Of a DNA stretch of 64,000 nt, positions 11,385 through 20,819 are shown one piece after another; position 1 is the first letter of the stretch; each line of letters opens with the position of its first letter. The notes under the pieces were generated by a model that worked only from the letters and a program-made list of their open reading frames with translations, made no database searches and was not told where the DNA came from. A program made the translations under genes and the position numbers. The stretch spans positions 1 to 64,000 of the forward strand of contig JAOCPU010000055.1 in assembly GCA_035772785.1 (NCBI GenBank), in the 5' to 3' direction. The DNA is from Phlebiopsis flavidoalba. Lineage: Eukaryota; Basidiomycota; Agaricomycetes; Polyporales; Phanerochaetaceae.

Positions 11385-14381
11385 ATGCCTACATACTCTC
11401 CGAAAAAAGACAAGGGCGCGGGAGCCTTCAGAATGAGCCGGGTGCTCCAGTCAAGTGGGAAGAAACTACAAGCTGCCTGGAAGGTCACCGAAAAAGCGTT
11501 GCGGCGAGCTGGGGATGAGAGGGCAAAAGAAAACGTCGAAAAAGGCGAAGGGGGTTCGCAAATGCAGACCACGGAGAAGGACGTATCGGAGGGGGGGATC
11601 GGGGGTGACACCGTCGGACAGCAGGCAATGACGCAGGGGGAGGGGGGTGGGGAGCGAGGGCATTTCCCAGGAGTCAAGTGGAACAGGGGATACAGAAGCG
11701 CAAGGATGTAGTAACCAGGTTATGTGTGCCGCTCTTGATAGCCACTTCTCTACACTCACACAATGCTACGGAAGGTGGCTGAGACGCTCAACGGCTGTGG
11801 GGGTGAGGAGGTAAATCGCCGCAGGGAACGATGCAAACGAAGACAAAACAGCGAAACTAAATAACACAGTGGTGAGTCCTCCTTTCTGACAGAAATGTCA
11901 AGTCTTCTCAGTAAGGTTCGTAGAAACTGTCTACCAAGATGAAAACTTTCAAGGAGCGTGGCGCAGACCGGCAATGAAAGAAGCTTTGGATAGGGAGCAG
12001 GGCCCGCGTCAAGACCATTTGTGCTCAAAATGCGAACAACCGACGTCGCACTGGTACAGGTGTTTCGATTGCTACATGCCACCGGTCCCTATGCATCGAT
12101 TGCCTGAAGAAAGCCACTTCCACAGCCCGTTTCATTTCGTGCAGGAGTGGGACACTAAGCGACGCTTTTTTGGCTTCGTAAACCATTGAGCGACCTGGGA
12201 CTCACATTGAACTTTGGACAACGATGGGCTCAAAATGCCATAGCAGCAACGTCCCCGCAAGAACTATGCACGTGGTCTCGGAACAGGGCGTTCACAAGCT
12301 AAAAGTCCAGTTTTGCAATTGCAGGCGGGACGGCAAACTCAGCTCGATCACCCGACGCGACCCAGCTACTGCGTGCAGGATTTTTGGCCCGCGCGACGTG
12401 GGACGCACCGGAGACCGCATTCACCATGTCGGTGTTGAAGAAATTTCGCATCTCGCAAATCAAGCACATGTCAACGCGTTACGACTACTTTGAGACTCTG
12501 CGGAAGATGACAGATTTTCGTCTGCCCTCAAGATGTTGTGGTCAGTCATGTTTTGCTCAGCGGAATGCAGTGGCTAAGAGGTGTACACAGGATCGATACC
12601 GGGAGTTCATGACGGCGCAGCATCCGAACTTACTCACACATCGCCGCATTGAAGAGGCTTGGCAAGGAATGGAAGTGAAGGCGCGACATAGTGTACGCGG
12701 CATTGGCGGTCACCTGCCCGGCCTGCCCACAGTCGAAGGAAATATGTCTCCTGAGTGGCGAGCCAGGCCTGAGGAGCTTCGGTTCGTGATCTCTTTGTGT
12801 TCAGACATGTTGATTGAAGTAGGTGTGAAGTTTTCTGATGCGCTGGTTCTACGCCATCGACGGAAATTTTCATGCAAATTTGAAGGACAAGCCTCTGGAC
12901 GCCGAGCACGACTCGTCCCTCTATCCAAAGGAGCCGGATATTTTGCCGATGAAGATGCTTTTCGCGGCGTTTACGGAAACATTAGGTCCTTGGAGCAGGA
13001 GGTGAGAGATTCGCCGCACCACTTGTGTTGCAATATATTGATACCGTGCCCAGCCGAGAGCACATGTCACCAGTTTGCGGCAATGGGCAAGGTTCAAGGT
13101 CCGTACACTGGAAGGTTTCAGGGACTGTAGGGCTCTTCTGCTCGCGGCATATGTTCGCTCTCTCCCAGGCGGACATGTAGACTTACAGAAGGGCGAACGG
13201 TGAGTATGACGTAAAACCTTGTGTGCGCAGGCTGCTGATAGACAGCCCGGGTCAGGTTTGCTAATGTAGACTTTGCGGTCATATCTGGTCTACAGCTGTG
13301 GATGGATCTGCTGATGCATATTCTCGTCATAGGTCTCGGCATACGATATCAACTGCCAGTATCGACTTAAGTTCAAGAAGCGCATGGAGGAGATTGAAAA
13401 GACGCACAAGAGACTGGACAAGATGTCGGTCATCTCCAGGTGCATACGCAGAGAGTCCTACGAAGACGGTGGCAGGGGTGGGGAAGTTTCACCTGCCCGG
13501 GCATACTGGGTGCTGTCGATACAAGTTCTCGTTTCTTTTTCTGCCAGGCTCGGGTATGACTGACGGAGAGGCGGCTGAGCGAGTCTGGGCAGCACTCAAC
13601 TTCCTTGGGCTAAAGGACGAGGGAGATGACCCCACCCGGGGCATCGCCACGACGTCATCAACGATTTTTCTACGCGTATCTTAACATCAATCGGATCGCA
13701 ACGGTATAGGCAAGTCGTTCACTCACTGCGCCGGGCCAAGAGACACCAGAGCACTGACATGGACTCATGGTCTAGCTCACTCTCTGTATTCGAAGTACAG
13801 TAACAACGACCGCGACAAAACACTTGCCGGAATATGACGACGCTCTACAGAAGTAGAAGCTGCCATAGTCGACAACGGTTTGGGAGAAAAGTGTTGGACT
13901 TGTGGAAGAGCGACGAGCGGGATTTTTCAAGCGCAAGGTGGTGAACATTGAGGACCATAAAGATCTCAAAAGCCCTTACGACTTGGACATGACATCAGGT
14001 GCGATTAAACGAAATATCCATAACCACACTCATGCGGTATGTAGCAAGCGGCCAGGAGGCTGCCCAGCAAGAGAACGTGGTAGCAGAAGCAGAGAAGTCA
14101 CCAGCGAAAGCCTCATTACTTGAGGTGATTGAAGAAGGGATCCAGCTGCATGAGCAAAGTGTGAGCGGCATTCTGAAGCATGGGAATATGCAACTGACGT
14201 GAGTTTAGGGACTCGCTTCTGCGGGAAATTGCAAAAGATACAGACGTGGCAGAGCAAGACGCTGATATCAAAGTTCGAGTCGAGAGTATGTCTGTCGTCG
14301 GCGGTAACCGCTTGGGTGGAAAGTAGTGGCGAAGACCTCGGCTCCGTTGTCGCCCAGGCAGTCGAAGAAAAAGTGCAGAGC

Positions 14382-14417
<36 letters not shown>

Positions 14418-15595
14418 ATGGAGGGCGAGGACTGAAGGATTTCCTTCGGGCGCAGCAAGGTGGTTTGGGAGAGTAGAAGACGACGACGAAGACGACGAAG
14501 AGGAGGGGGGTGGGTCTGCGGCTTGCGGGAACGAAGCGCAAAAGAAACACTGTCTCAGCGTCAAGAGTGGCCAAGCGGGCGCGGATTGAGCCTGTTTGGC
14601 GTGGCGAAGGGTGGTCCAGCAGCTGTCCATCATCCTACCTTCTTCGCTTCAGCGGAGATTGCAAACGCAGCTGTGTCTGGCGCGAAGCCAGGAGTGCGGA
14701 AACTGTGTGCTGCGCAAAAGGCAAGCGGAGAATACATTGGACAAGCTACGTACACACATCATTACGAAGGAGTTATTTGATAGCAATCTAAAGGCACGGA
14801 GCACGCGAGCAAAGGCGGGCAAGGCTCGAACGACTCGCTTCGCCGGAAGCGTCGAGAAGAGGAAGGCGAACGTGCAGAACGCGGCCGTCGCGGATTATAG
14901 ACAAGCATACCAAGCATTGGTACACCTCGATGCAGCGGAGGGAAGTGGCTATCAGGTCCTGCGGCGGAACGACATTCGGTCGTTTGTAGTAAATACGGGC
15001 GGCCAAGAGCTTGGTGATAGCCGGAAACAACCATCCTGGATCTGGCAGAGGTTAAATTTCCTCGATAACAATGAAGTCACGGCAAACTTTGTCAAGTATT
15101 CAGAAGCAGGTGCGTCGGAAAATCTAAGGAAGAATGTTTTCTACTAATGTGATTCAGCTATCAAGGTGCATTGGTTCCGGACCAGTGCGACGAGGACGCG
15201 CTGGTGGGAGGAGAAACTGCTTGTGTGCGAGGAGATGAAGAGGGTGGTAAGGTCCTTCAAATCGCAGCATCACTCCTGGCTCCGGCGAGCCGACGAGCTA
15301 GAAGAAGCGAAGCGACCCGGGCCAGCAGCATATTTCGCTGCGAAAGTACGTACTACGCGAATCGACAGTGTTGACGTTGATGCTGATGGGCGCTGGTAGG
15401 CAAGCGTATCGTTTCGAAAGAGACTTATCGAGGGCTGTCGAACGTCTTTCAAAAAGATTCCAGAGGTGGATGCGGTATGTCTGTACTACCTCGATTTGAC
15501 GGTGAGCTGACGGTTACAAAGACGCGACGAATCATTGGTTTGATGAACACGAGTGGGTATGGAAGACTGACGTGCACGCATACCAGCGTGTTTAG
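11385..15595 (+). CDS. KDZ transposase with CxC2 cysteine cluster, frame-disrupted
   Basis: Cut-and-paste-type DNA transposase of the Kyakuja-Dileera-Zisupton class. A basic N-terminal exon (11385-11711, MPTYSPKKDKG) precedes the CxC2 zinc cluster (about 12018-12330): CSKCEQ, YRCFDC, FHFVQEWD, and later VHKLKVQFCNC. The body has TAFTMSVLKKF (about 12416), then an AIDGNFHANLK segment (about 12850) supplying a likely catalytic Asp, VGLFCSRHMFALSQAD (about 13125), YDINCQYRLKFKKR (about 13340; second Asp), and KFHLPGHTGCC plus TDGEAAERVW (about 13486-13600; likely catalytic Glu). Helical C-terminal modules follow (RAEWW-like KQPSWIW, about 15030; WWEEKLLVCEEMKRV, about 15205) to a stop at 15593. 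Many frame breaks and a G32 run make activity doubtful unless these are sequence errors. Confidence 0.85.
11385..15595 (+). mobile_element. KDZ DNA transposon (coding core; ends not defined)
   Basis: The transposase marks a KDZ element. I could not find convincing terminal inverted repeats flanking it by eye. The neighbouring TET/JBP gene upstream on the same strand may be part of the same mobile unit, as described for basidiomycete TET/JBP-KDZ pairs. The limits given are those of the coding core. Confidence 0.6.
14384..14415. repeat. G32 homopolymer inside transposase region
   Basis: Thirty-two consecutive G on the plus strand, within the transposase C-terminal part. It produces spurious glycine- and proline-rich reading frames on both strands and is a probable length error or expansion. 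Confidence 0.95.
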
Positions 15596-15622
15596 TGATG
15601 TAAGTGATGTACGAGCACAAAA

Positions 15623-15647
15623 GCAGCCCCGCATGGGCGGGGGCTGC
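15623..15647. other. GC-rich hairpin just after the transposase stop
   Basis: GCAGCCCCGC at 15623-15632 can pair with GCGGGGGCTGC at 15637-15647, leaving a small loop and one bulge. It lies about 28 bases past the transposase stop codon and could form in the 3' UTR. Eukaryotic Pol II does not use such hairpins as terminators, so a role is unknown. Confidence 0.5.
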
Positions 15648-15906
15648 GTGTTGACGAGCTGGGCGTGCTATAGCACGGGCCGCATGTGACTAAGTGGCTC
15701 TGGTTGGAGAATGCGGCACATCCAAACATTCTGTCTAGTGGAGTAATAAACCTTCATGCAGGTTACAGTACACAAAGAGAGTATCTCATGGCGCCTGGTG
15801 CCAATGTCCTGCTAGAGGTTGATGCGGCGAGGGTGTCAAGAGATGTCGAACAAGCGTGACCTGACAAGATTGCAGAGTGCATGTATGGCAAGTTAACGCG
15901 ATTACG

Positions 15907-16180
15907 ACGCGTGAGATTCTTGATATCGCGCGTCATAGCCGTAAATGTGACGCGTCATAGGCGTGGAATTCGGGCGCGGGCATCCGATCAAGGCGTTGAG
16001 AGACGGTGTTGTGGGGACACATGGAAACTCTCTCGAACTAGGTAGGTATCTATGATAAGTTTGTAAATCACACAATGACACGTTATTTTAGTGTCAGTCC
16101 GAGGTGTAAACGGCGAGAAGACGCGGACATTGAGAGGGGGAATAACCTAGCGCGCTTACGCGTGATCATTAATGACGCGT
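15907..16180. promoter_or_regulatory. Cluster of four ACGCGT sites
   Basis: ACGCGT (MluI cell-cycle box core) occurs at 15907-15912, 15950-15955, 16158-16163 and 16175-16180, within 15.66-16.47 kb where I see no supported gene. In budding yeast this motif binds MBF to drive G1/S genes. Function here is not shown, and a GC-rich genome will have some by chance. Confidence 0.25.
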
Positions 16181-16484
16181 CGTACTCGAGACAGGGGCGC
16201 GTCGCGCTCAGAATGGCGAGGGAGCATCGAAGAGTGGTCAAAGTATAGCACACTTTTGAATGAAAATTGAGTTCAGTGCGCACTAATGATTTTGCTTAAC
16301 GAGCGGCGAGGCGGTGTCGGAACAGTAGTAAAGGCTAGAAGGATCAAACAGTGCTACAAGGCATGAACATGGAATATCATTGCAAAGCACTGCGCTATCG
16401 TGCAAAGACAAGGCCGGTCCACTAGTGTGTCGCGCTCATCTGTGTTGAGCGTGTTCTTCTTCCTCTCGGCATCGAATTGGTCGC

Positions 16485-16890
16485 TTGCCGCGGTCTTTGC
16501 GCTCGGCGTGTAGGTTTGTCTTCCCACCACTACACACTCTAGCACTCGTCGCCCACTATCATTCTCTACACGCGCACTGGGGCTCACAGTACAACTTCTG
16601 GCAACAGTGGAGCGTTCAAAACAACTACAGGCGCAAATTCTGGTACCGATGTGGAACAAAGGCTGTCATTTCTGGGTAAGTGGTTTGCTTAGCTACTGGT
16701 ATGTTTCTAACACTGCACTGCGCAGATTGAAAGTCACCTGGGCCCATGCTGGGCACTACAAAGTCGCGCAAGGACCTTCGTTGGCTGATCGAGGACTACG
16801 TACTGTCTGGGCAGAGAAGGCCCGGTTCACTATGGTGCAGAGGAGGAGCTGGGGGGCAGACGAGATATCCATTAGGTGAGCCTCCCTTCT
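16485..16890 (+). CDS. Possible short two-exon hypothetical gene
   Basis: An open stretch at about 16560-16676 (containing NFWQQWSVQNNYRRKFWYRC) is followed by a GTAAGTGG donor at 16677 and an acceptor near 16725. Reading continues with ESHLGPMLGTTKSRKDLRWL into about 16880, where CGACG-rich sequence begins. No family is recognised and it may be a remnant. Confidence 0.25.
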
Positions 16891-16959
16891 TCGCGGCGCC
16901 GCGCCGGACCACCCTTGGACGAAGCACAAGACAAAAAACTCGGGGGGCAAACGACGCCG

Positions 16960-17990
16960 TCTTCGACCGGCTCGACGACGCTGTACGGCACACGACAACG
17001 CCGTCTCGTCGTCGTGCTCGAACGAGTCTCGTCGTCGTTCGACCCGCACGACGACGAGACGGGGGTGCTCAAACGAGTCTCGCTGTCGTTTGGAGCGTCG
17101 TCGTGGCGGCCGTCTCGTCGGCGCGGCGAGTCTCGTCGCCGTTCGAGCACACGACCGCACACCAGTCTCGCCGTCGTTCGACTTGTCGAACGTCGTCGTG
17201 TGGCTGCCGTCCTCGATCGTCGGTGCGGACGGCTCGTCGTCTTGTCGGCTTGTCGTCCGAACCTCGGCCGATACGGCTTCGTCGTCGCTTCTATTGCGCG
17301 AGCGGCGGGCTGGAACGTCTCGAACGGGCGGGCTCCGGGGCTGACCGTCTCGGGCTCGCCGTCGCCGTCGTCGTCGAGTACGACGGCCTGGAACGTCCGA
17401 ACGACGGGCTTGCCGTCGCCGTCGTCGTCGAACGACATTTACGGCCTGGAACGACGAACTAGACGGGCGGGGCTGCCGTCGAACCGCAACTGAGTCGTCC
17501 GAACGTGCGGGTCCATGAACCTGTCGCTCCCTGAACGACTACGCGTTCGACGCCTCGACGGCGGGCTGGTCTTCTAAAGACGGCGTTGAACGGCCCCCGG
17601 CAGGGAGACACGGCGTCGCCAAACTGCTTCGTTGTGCGGTTGTTGCCTCGAACGCGTTGTTCGTTCTCCGGTCGTTCGATACGCGTCGGTCGAAGGCCGG
17701 GCTCTCGCAGCAACAGCGTTCCGACGACTGCCCCGTTCGACGACGACGCGATTCCCCGACGACGCTGGACGCGTTCGACGGACGCGTGGTCGCGTACGAC
17801 GCGTTCGACGACGCGGCCGTTTCACGACTGCGTCGACGACCGCGTTCGACGACGAGCGTTTCGACGACGCGTTCGACGACGCGTTCCAGGCGACGACGCG
17901 TCTTCTTCGTTTACGGACGCTTTCGACGACCGACAGCGTTCGACGACGCGCGGTTCGACTGACTTGCGTTTCGACGACGCGTTCGACGAC
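16960..17990. repeat. About 1 kb cryptic simple sequence of CGACG/CGTCG type
   Basis: The stretch is dominated by degenerate CGTCG/CGACG words, with TTCGACGACGCG recurring many times from about 17760 to 17990. The left part is richer in GTCGTCG and the right part in CGACGACG. Long open frames exist on both strands, as expected from stop-poor trinucleotide repeats, but they are Arg/Asp/Ser/Val rich without domain character, so I do not call genes. Confidence 0.8.
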
Positions 17991-18190
17991 TGTGCTCGGT
18001 GGGGTTCTTGTCTTGTTCCTCACAGCGCATGCTTCTTATATAGCTACCATGGTTGTTTTCAGGAGCACAATTCATCGCAGCAAGCAAGCACGGATTTCAA
18101 AAACCATCTGACTGTGGATTACAAACTGGAATCCGGTCGCGATGCGGAACCCGTGCGGACGAAGCATTTCTGGCTCAATTTATTTTTTTA

Positions 18191-18217
18191 TTTTTTTTTT
18201 TTTTTTTTTTTTTTTTT
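18191..18217. repeat. T27 tract
   Basis: Twenty-seven consecutive T preceded by ATTTATTTTTTTA. Read on the minus strand it is a poly(A)-like tail and could mark the 3' end of a retro-inserted sequence. No reverse-transcriptase sequence is visible next to it. Confidence 0.9.
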
Positions 18218-18587
18218 GTATCCCTCCGAGAAAATCCTGCAGGTGGCAGGTCTTTTGAGATGAGCCTCAAGCAGGGAGATTGACAAGTGGATGGGCCTGT
18301 GTGTCCTGCCATTGTGTCCGAATGACATGCCCTTATTACTGGCCTTGTTTCTGCGTGTCTCAAGCAACACTTTAGAGCCCGTTGAGAATAAACTGCCATT
18401 CTTTCAAAGTCTGCGCTGTGTGTAGAAGGGGTGTTTCTCAGCTTATACAGCAGACGGCTATTTCATGGTTGAGTTTGTGTCTGTTTTACTTTTTTTTTGT
18501 TGTTTTCTAATGGTGCTGACACTCTACATTGTTTGTCTAGTCACATAGACTGCCACAGAAGGACAAGGGAAAACCAAGAGACCGAGT

Positions 18588-18741
18588 GTCGATTTGAATC
18601 GGACGTCGATTTGAATCGGACGTCGATTTTGAATCGGACGTCGATTTTGAATCGGACGTTTCGATTTCAATCGGACGTCGATTTCAATCGGACGTCGATT
18701 TCAATCGGACGTCGATTTCAATCGGACGTCGATTTGAATCG
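18588..18741. repeat. 17-19 bp tandem array, near-palindromic unit
   Basis: Eight full units and one partial unit of GTCGATTTGAATCGGAC: 18588-18604, 18605-18621, 18622-18639, 18640-18657, 18658-18676, 18677-18693, 18694-18710, 18711-18727 and a partial from 18728. Units 1-4 have TTTGAA or TTTTGAA and units 5-8 have TTTCAA. Each unit nearly equals its own reverse complement. The period is not a multiple of three, so the array is not coding. Related words (CGATTTAAATCG, GTCGATTTAAAT) occur again at 19111-19140. Confidence 0.95.
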
Positions 18742-18993
18742 CGAAGTCGAGTCGCGATCCAGACTTTGACTGGTGATCTGTGATCTCGTATGGCTATCTG
18801 AATGGGTCTCACACATTTTGAATCAGTAGCTGATATTAATCAATATACGATGTAATAAGTAGAGGTATTAGTCAATATGTAGATATTTACCGGAGGGGCG
18901 TCGAAATCTTTTGTGAGAGGGGCGCGATGGATGGTACGGCGTGAAGGTTCGTAATATCAGCGACATATATCATGGTTTTCAAAGGTCATAGAA

Positions 18994-19078
18994 GCCAGTG
19001 TAGTGTAGCGGGTAATGCCTACTGTTTAGGGCGCTGTGAGGGTGTGGGTTCGATTCCCGTACCCGCCAAATTATTTTT
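18994..19078 (+). ncRNA. tRNA-like Pol III module (SINE head or tRNA pseudogene)
   Basis: An A-box TAGTGTAGCGG (19001-19011) and a B-box GGTTCGATTCC (19047-19057) match the Pol III consensus and sit 46 bases apart, as in a tRNA without intron. A T-arm can be drawn as GTGGG-TTCGATT-CCCGT at 19044-19060, and a TTTTT terminator follows at 19074-19078. The expected acceptor stem (GCCAGTG with ACCCGCC) and the anticodon stem do not pair well, so it is not a normal tRNA gene. A tRNA-derived SINE or a decayed tRNA fits better. Confidence 0.6.
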
Positions 19079-19551
19079 CGGCCTTATTTACAGCCTCCGG
19101 CGATTTTAAATAGTGCGATTTAAATCGACGGTCGATTTAAATACACGTTTGGCGCCCAAAATCGATTTACATTTGGTCGCGGACTATTATTCGCGGGTAT
19201 TTAAACAGGATAACTGAGACTCTACGCTGACACTTCTGCTCTTTGGAAGAGCTCTGCAATATGCATCACTCAATTAGGACCCTTGGCATTTCACCACAGA
19301 ATCATAAAAGATGTCAGTGGATATGGAGCAGCTGACGCGTCTATGTGGCAAGAGTTGCATAGATACACGATATTACACTTAGTGAGTACATGACATGCTC
19401 GGTAGCCTAAATTTGACCTACTCATGGGGGCCCGAAACTCTATCTTTACAGAAACAGATTTTGGCTGGGTTCGGCGTTTCATTTTGGGTGGCGGGTGAAG
19501 CGAGACGATGCGACGATTTTATTATTTTTCGGTGAGATTAATATAAAAGTG

Positions 19552-19559
19552 CGCCCTCG
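19552..19559 (+). promoter_or_regulatory. TATA box of first eqolisin-like gene
   Basis: TATAAAAG lies 70 bases upstream of the ATG at 19629. The other array members have a comparable TATA element upstream. Confidence 0.65.
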
Positions 19560-19628
19560 TAGCTAGGCTTTCCTCAGACACTTGTCTAACCAGCGACTCG
19601 AACGCCTCAACAGTACCTCACAATCGAC

Positions 19629-20549
19629 ATGTTCGTCTCCGTTCTCTTTGTGCAAGCTTTGATCGCCGTTGCTGCCGTCGCCCACCCTAGCGGAAAACGC
19701 GACACGGCGACCACCAAGCACCCCACCCTTGTCCCCATCCCGCTGAACACAGCTCTCTCTATCAACGGGACCTCACATCGCCGCCGCCCAGTTCGACAAC
19801 GAGATTCACGCTGGGACTGGTGTATTTGGCTCCGTGGTATGTACCTTTGACACTGGTGTTAGGAACATAGGCTTACGACTTTGCCCTAGAACGAGTTCCG
19901 CTCTGTGACTACAAACTTCGATCTCCCCCGTGATCCGTTCCCCGCAGGCAATCCGTTCATTTCACGTGCGATTCCAGTCGCTGCGACTTGACATTGGTGC
20001 CGTTGTCCGACCTTTTTGGTCGCTGGGGTCCAAATATGGTTGCCCTCAGCACCGGAGGGCACGTCCTACGCTGCGTGAGTAACACCAGCTTTGCGCTTCC
20101 TACCCAGTGACTCACACGCACTACCCATCCATTTTAGCATTCTATCAATGGGCTGGCGAGGTCACCGCGTTATTCGATGAGGTGCAGCTCAGTGCGAATG
20201 ACGAGGTTAGCGTCACGCTACAGGCAACAAAACCGCACCCATGCCGTCGTTACGATTAGCAAGAATTCCAACGACCAGTTCCAGCGCGTTACACTCGACT
20301 TCCCAAACACTCCACTCTGCCTCGCAGCACTCTGGATGGTTTGTCAGCAGCATACCCGACCAGGGCCGCTCGCCAATTTCGGCGATGTCATCTTCGATAG
20401 ACCTTCCGCCACAAGCGAGGATGGTACGGAGACCGTTGGGCCTCTCGATCCGCGGGCGGAAGTGTTCAAATATTGTGCGCGGAAACACGAGGCTCACTGA
20501 GATTGGACGGGGTGCAGAGAGCATCAGCGTGAGGTACACCGGCGAATGA
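19629..20549 (+). CDS. Eqolisin-like (peptidase G1 fold) secreted protein, copy 1
   Basis: Starts MFVSVLFVQALIAVAAVA, a signal peptide, with a possible SGKR processing site. After short introns (for example 19839-19889) the chain shows CPTFLVAGVQI (about 20010), then FDEVQLSANDEVSVTLQATN, RVTLDFPNTPLCL, GPLANFGDVIFDRPSAT and VGPLDPRA, the strand order of peptidase G1. The catalytic Gln position (ILQTG in active enzymes) reads FLVAG, and the EWIVED segment with the catalytic Glu is not conserved, so proteolysis is unlikely. The last strand (SISVRYTGE, stop 20547) is in a +1 frame relative to VGPLDPRAEVF, a break shared with copy 2. A further shift lies near 20225. Confidence 0.7.
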
Positions 20550-20768
20550 AGAGCGGAGCTTCGATGTGTCGAAGTGGTCAATGCGGCACTAGGATGGGTA
20601 GGGTTGTTGCGACGAGTTCATCGTGTCGTTTCTCCTCATGTTTACACACGTAGCTGAGTAGTATCCTACTGGTCAATGGAATAAGCAAATATTGCTGCGG
20701 ACAGACACGTGTGCTCGGGGTGTGTTCACCATTCAGACCATTCAGACTGCAAGAATCCAGCTGGGTTA

Positions 20769-20819
20769 GGGTTCCGCACATGGCAACAGAAAGCTTCGGA
20801 TCCTAACACATCCAAACAG
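20769..20819 (+). repeat. Downstream flank repeat, copy 1
   Basis: A segment containing ACATGGCAACAGAA and CTAACACATCCAAACA, 220 bases past the stop of copy 1. A near-identical segment lies at 23506-23556, 219 bases past the stop of copy 2, so the duplicated unit includes 3' flank. Confidence 0.8.

Noticed and set aside
14030..14633. Proline- and glycine-rich open frames around 14.4 kb
   Set aside because: Produced by the G32 run. The transposase frame on the plus strand explains the region.
15894..16200. Inverted pair TACGACGCGT / ACGCGTCGTA as transposon terminal repeats
   Set aside because: Only 10 bases match, both lie on the same side of the transposase, and no partner was found upstream.
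16746..18263. Long overlapping open frames on both strands through the CGACG block
   Set aside because: They follow from stop-poor trinucleotide repeats, are rich in Arg/Asp/Ser/Val, have no domain and overlap on both strands.
18588..18741. CRISPR array
   Set aside because: No unique spacers between units, a eukaryotic context and no cas genes.
18497..18769. Open frame across the 17-bp array with repeated NRTSIL peptides
   Set aside because: The repeat period of 17-19 is not a multiple of three, so the frame drifts. The open frame is incidental.
18994..19068. A functional tRNA gene
   Set aside because: A and B boxes are good, but acceptor and anticodon stems do not pair and no sensible anticodon loop can be placed.
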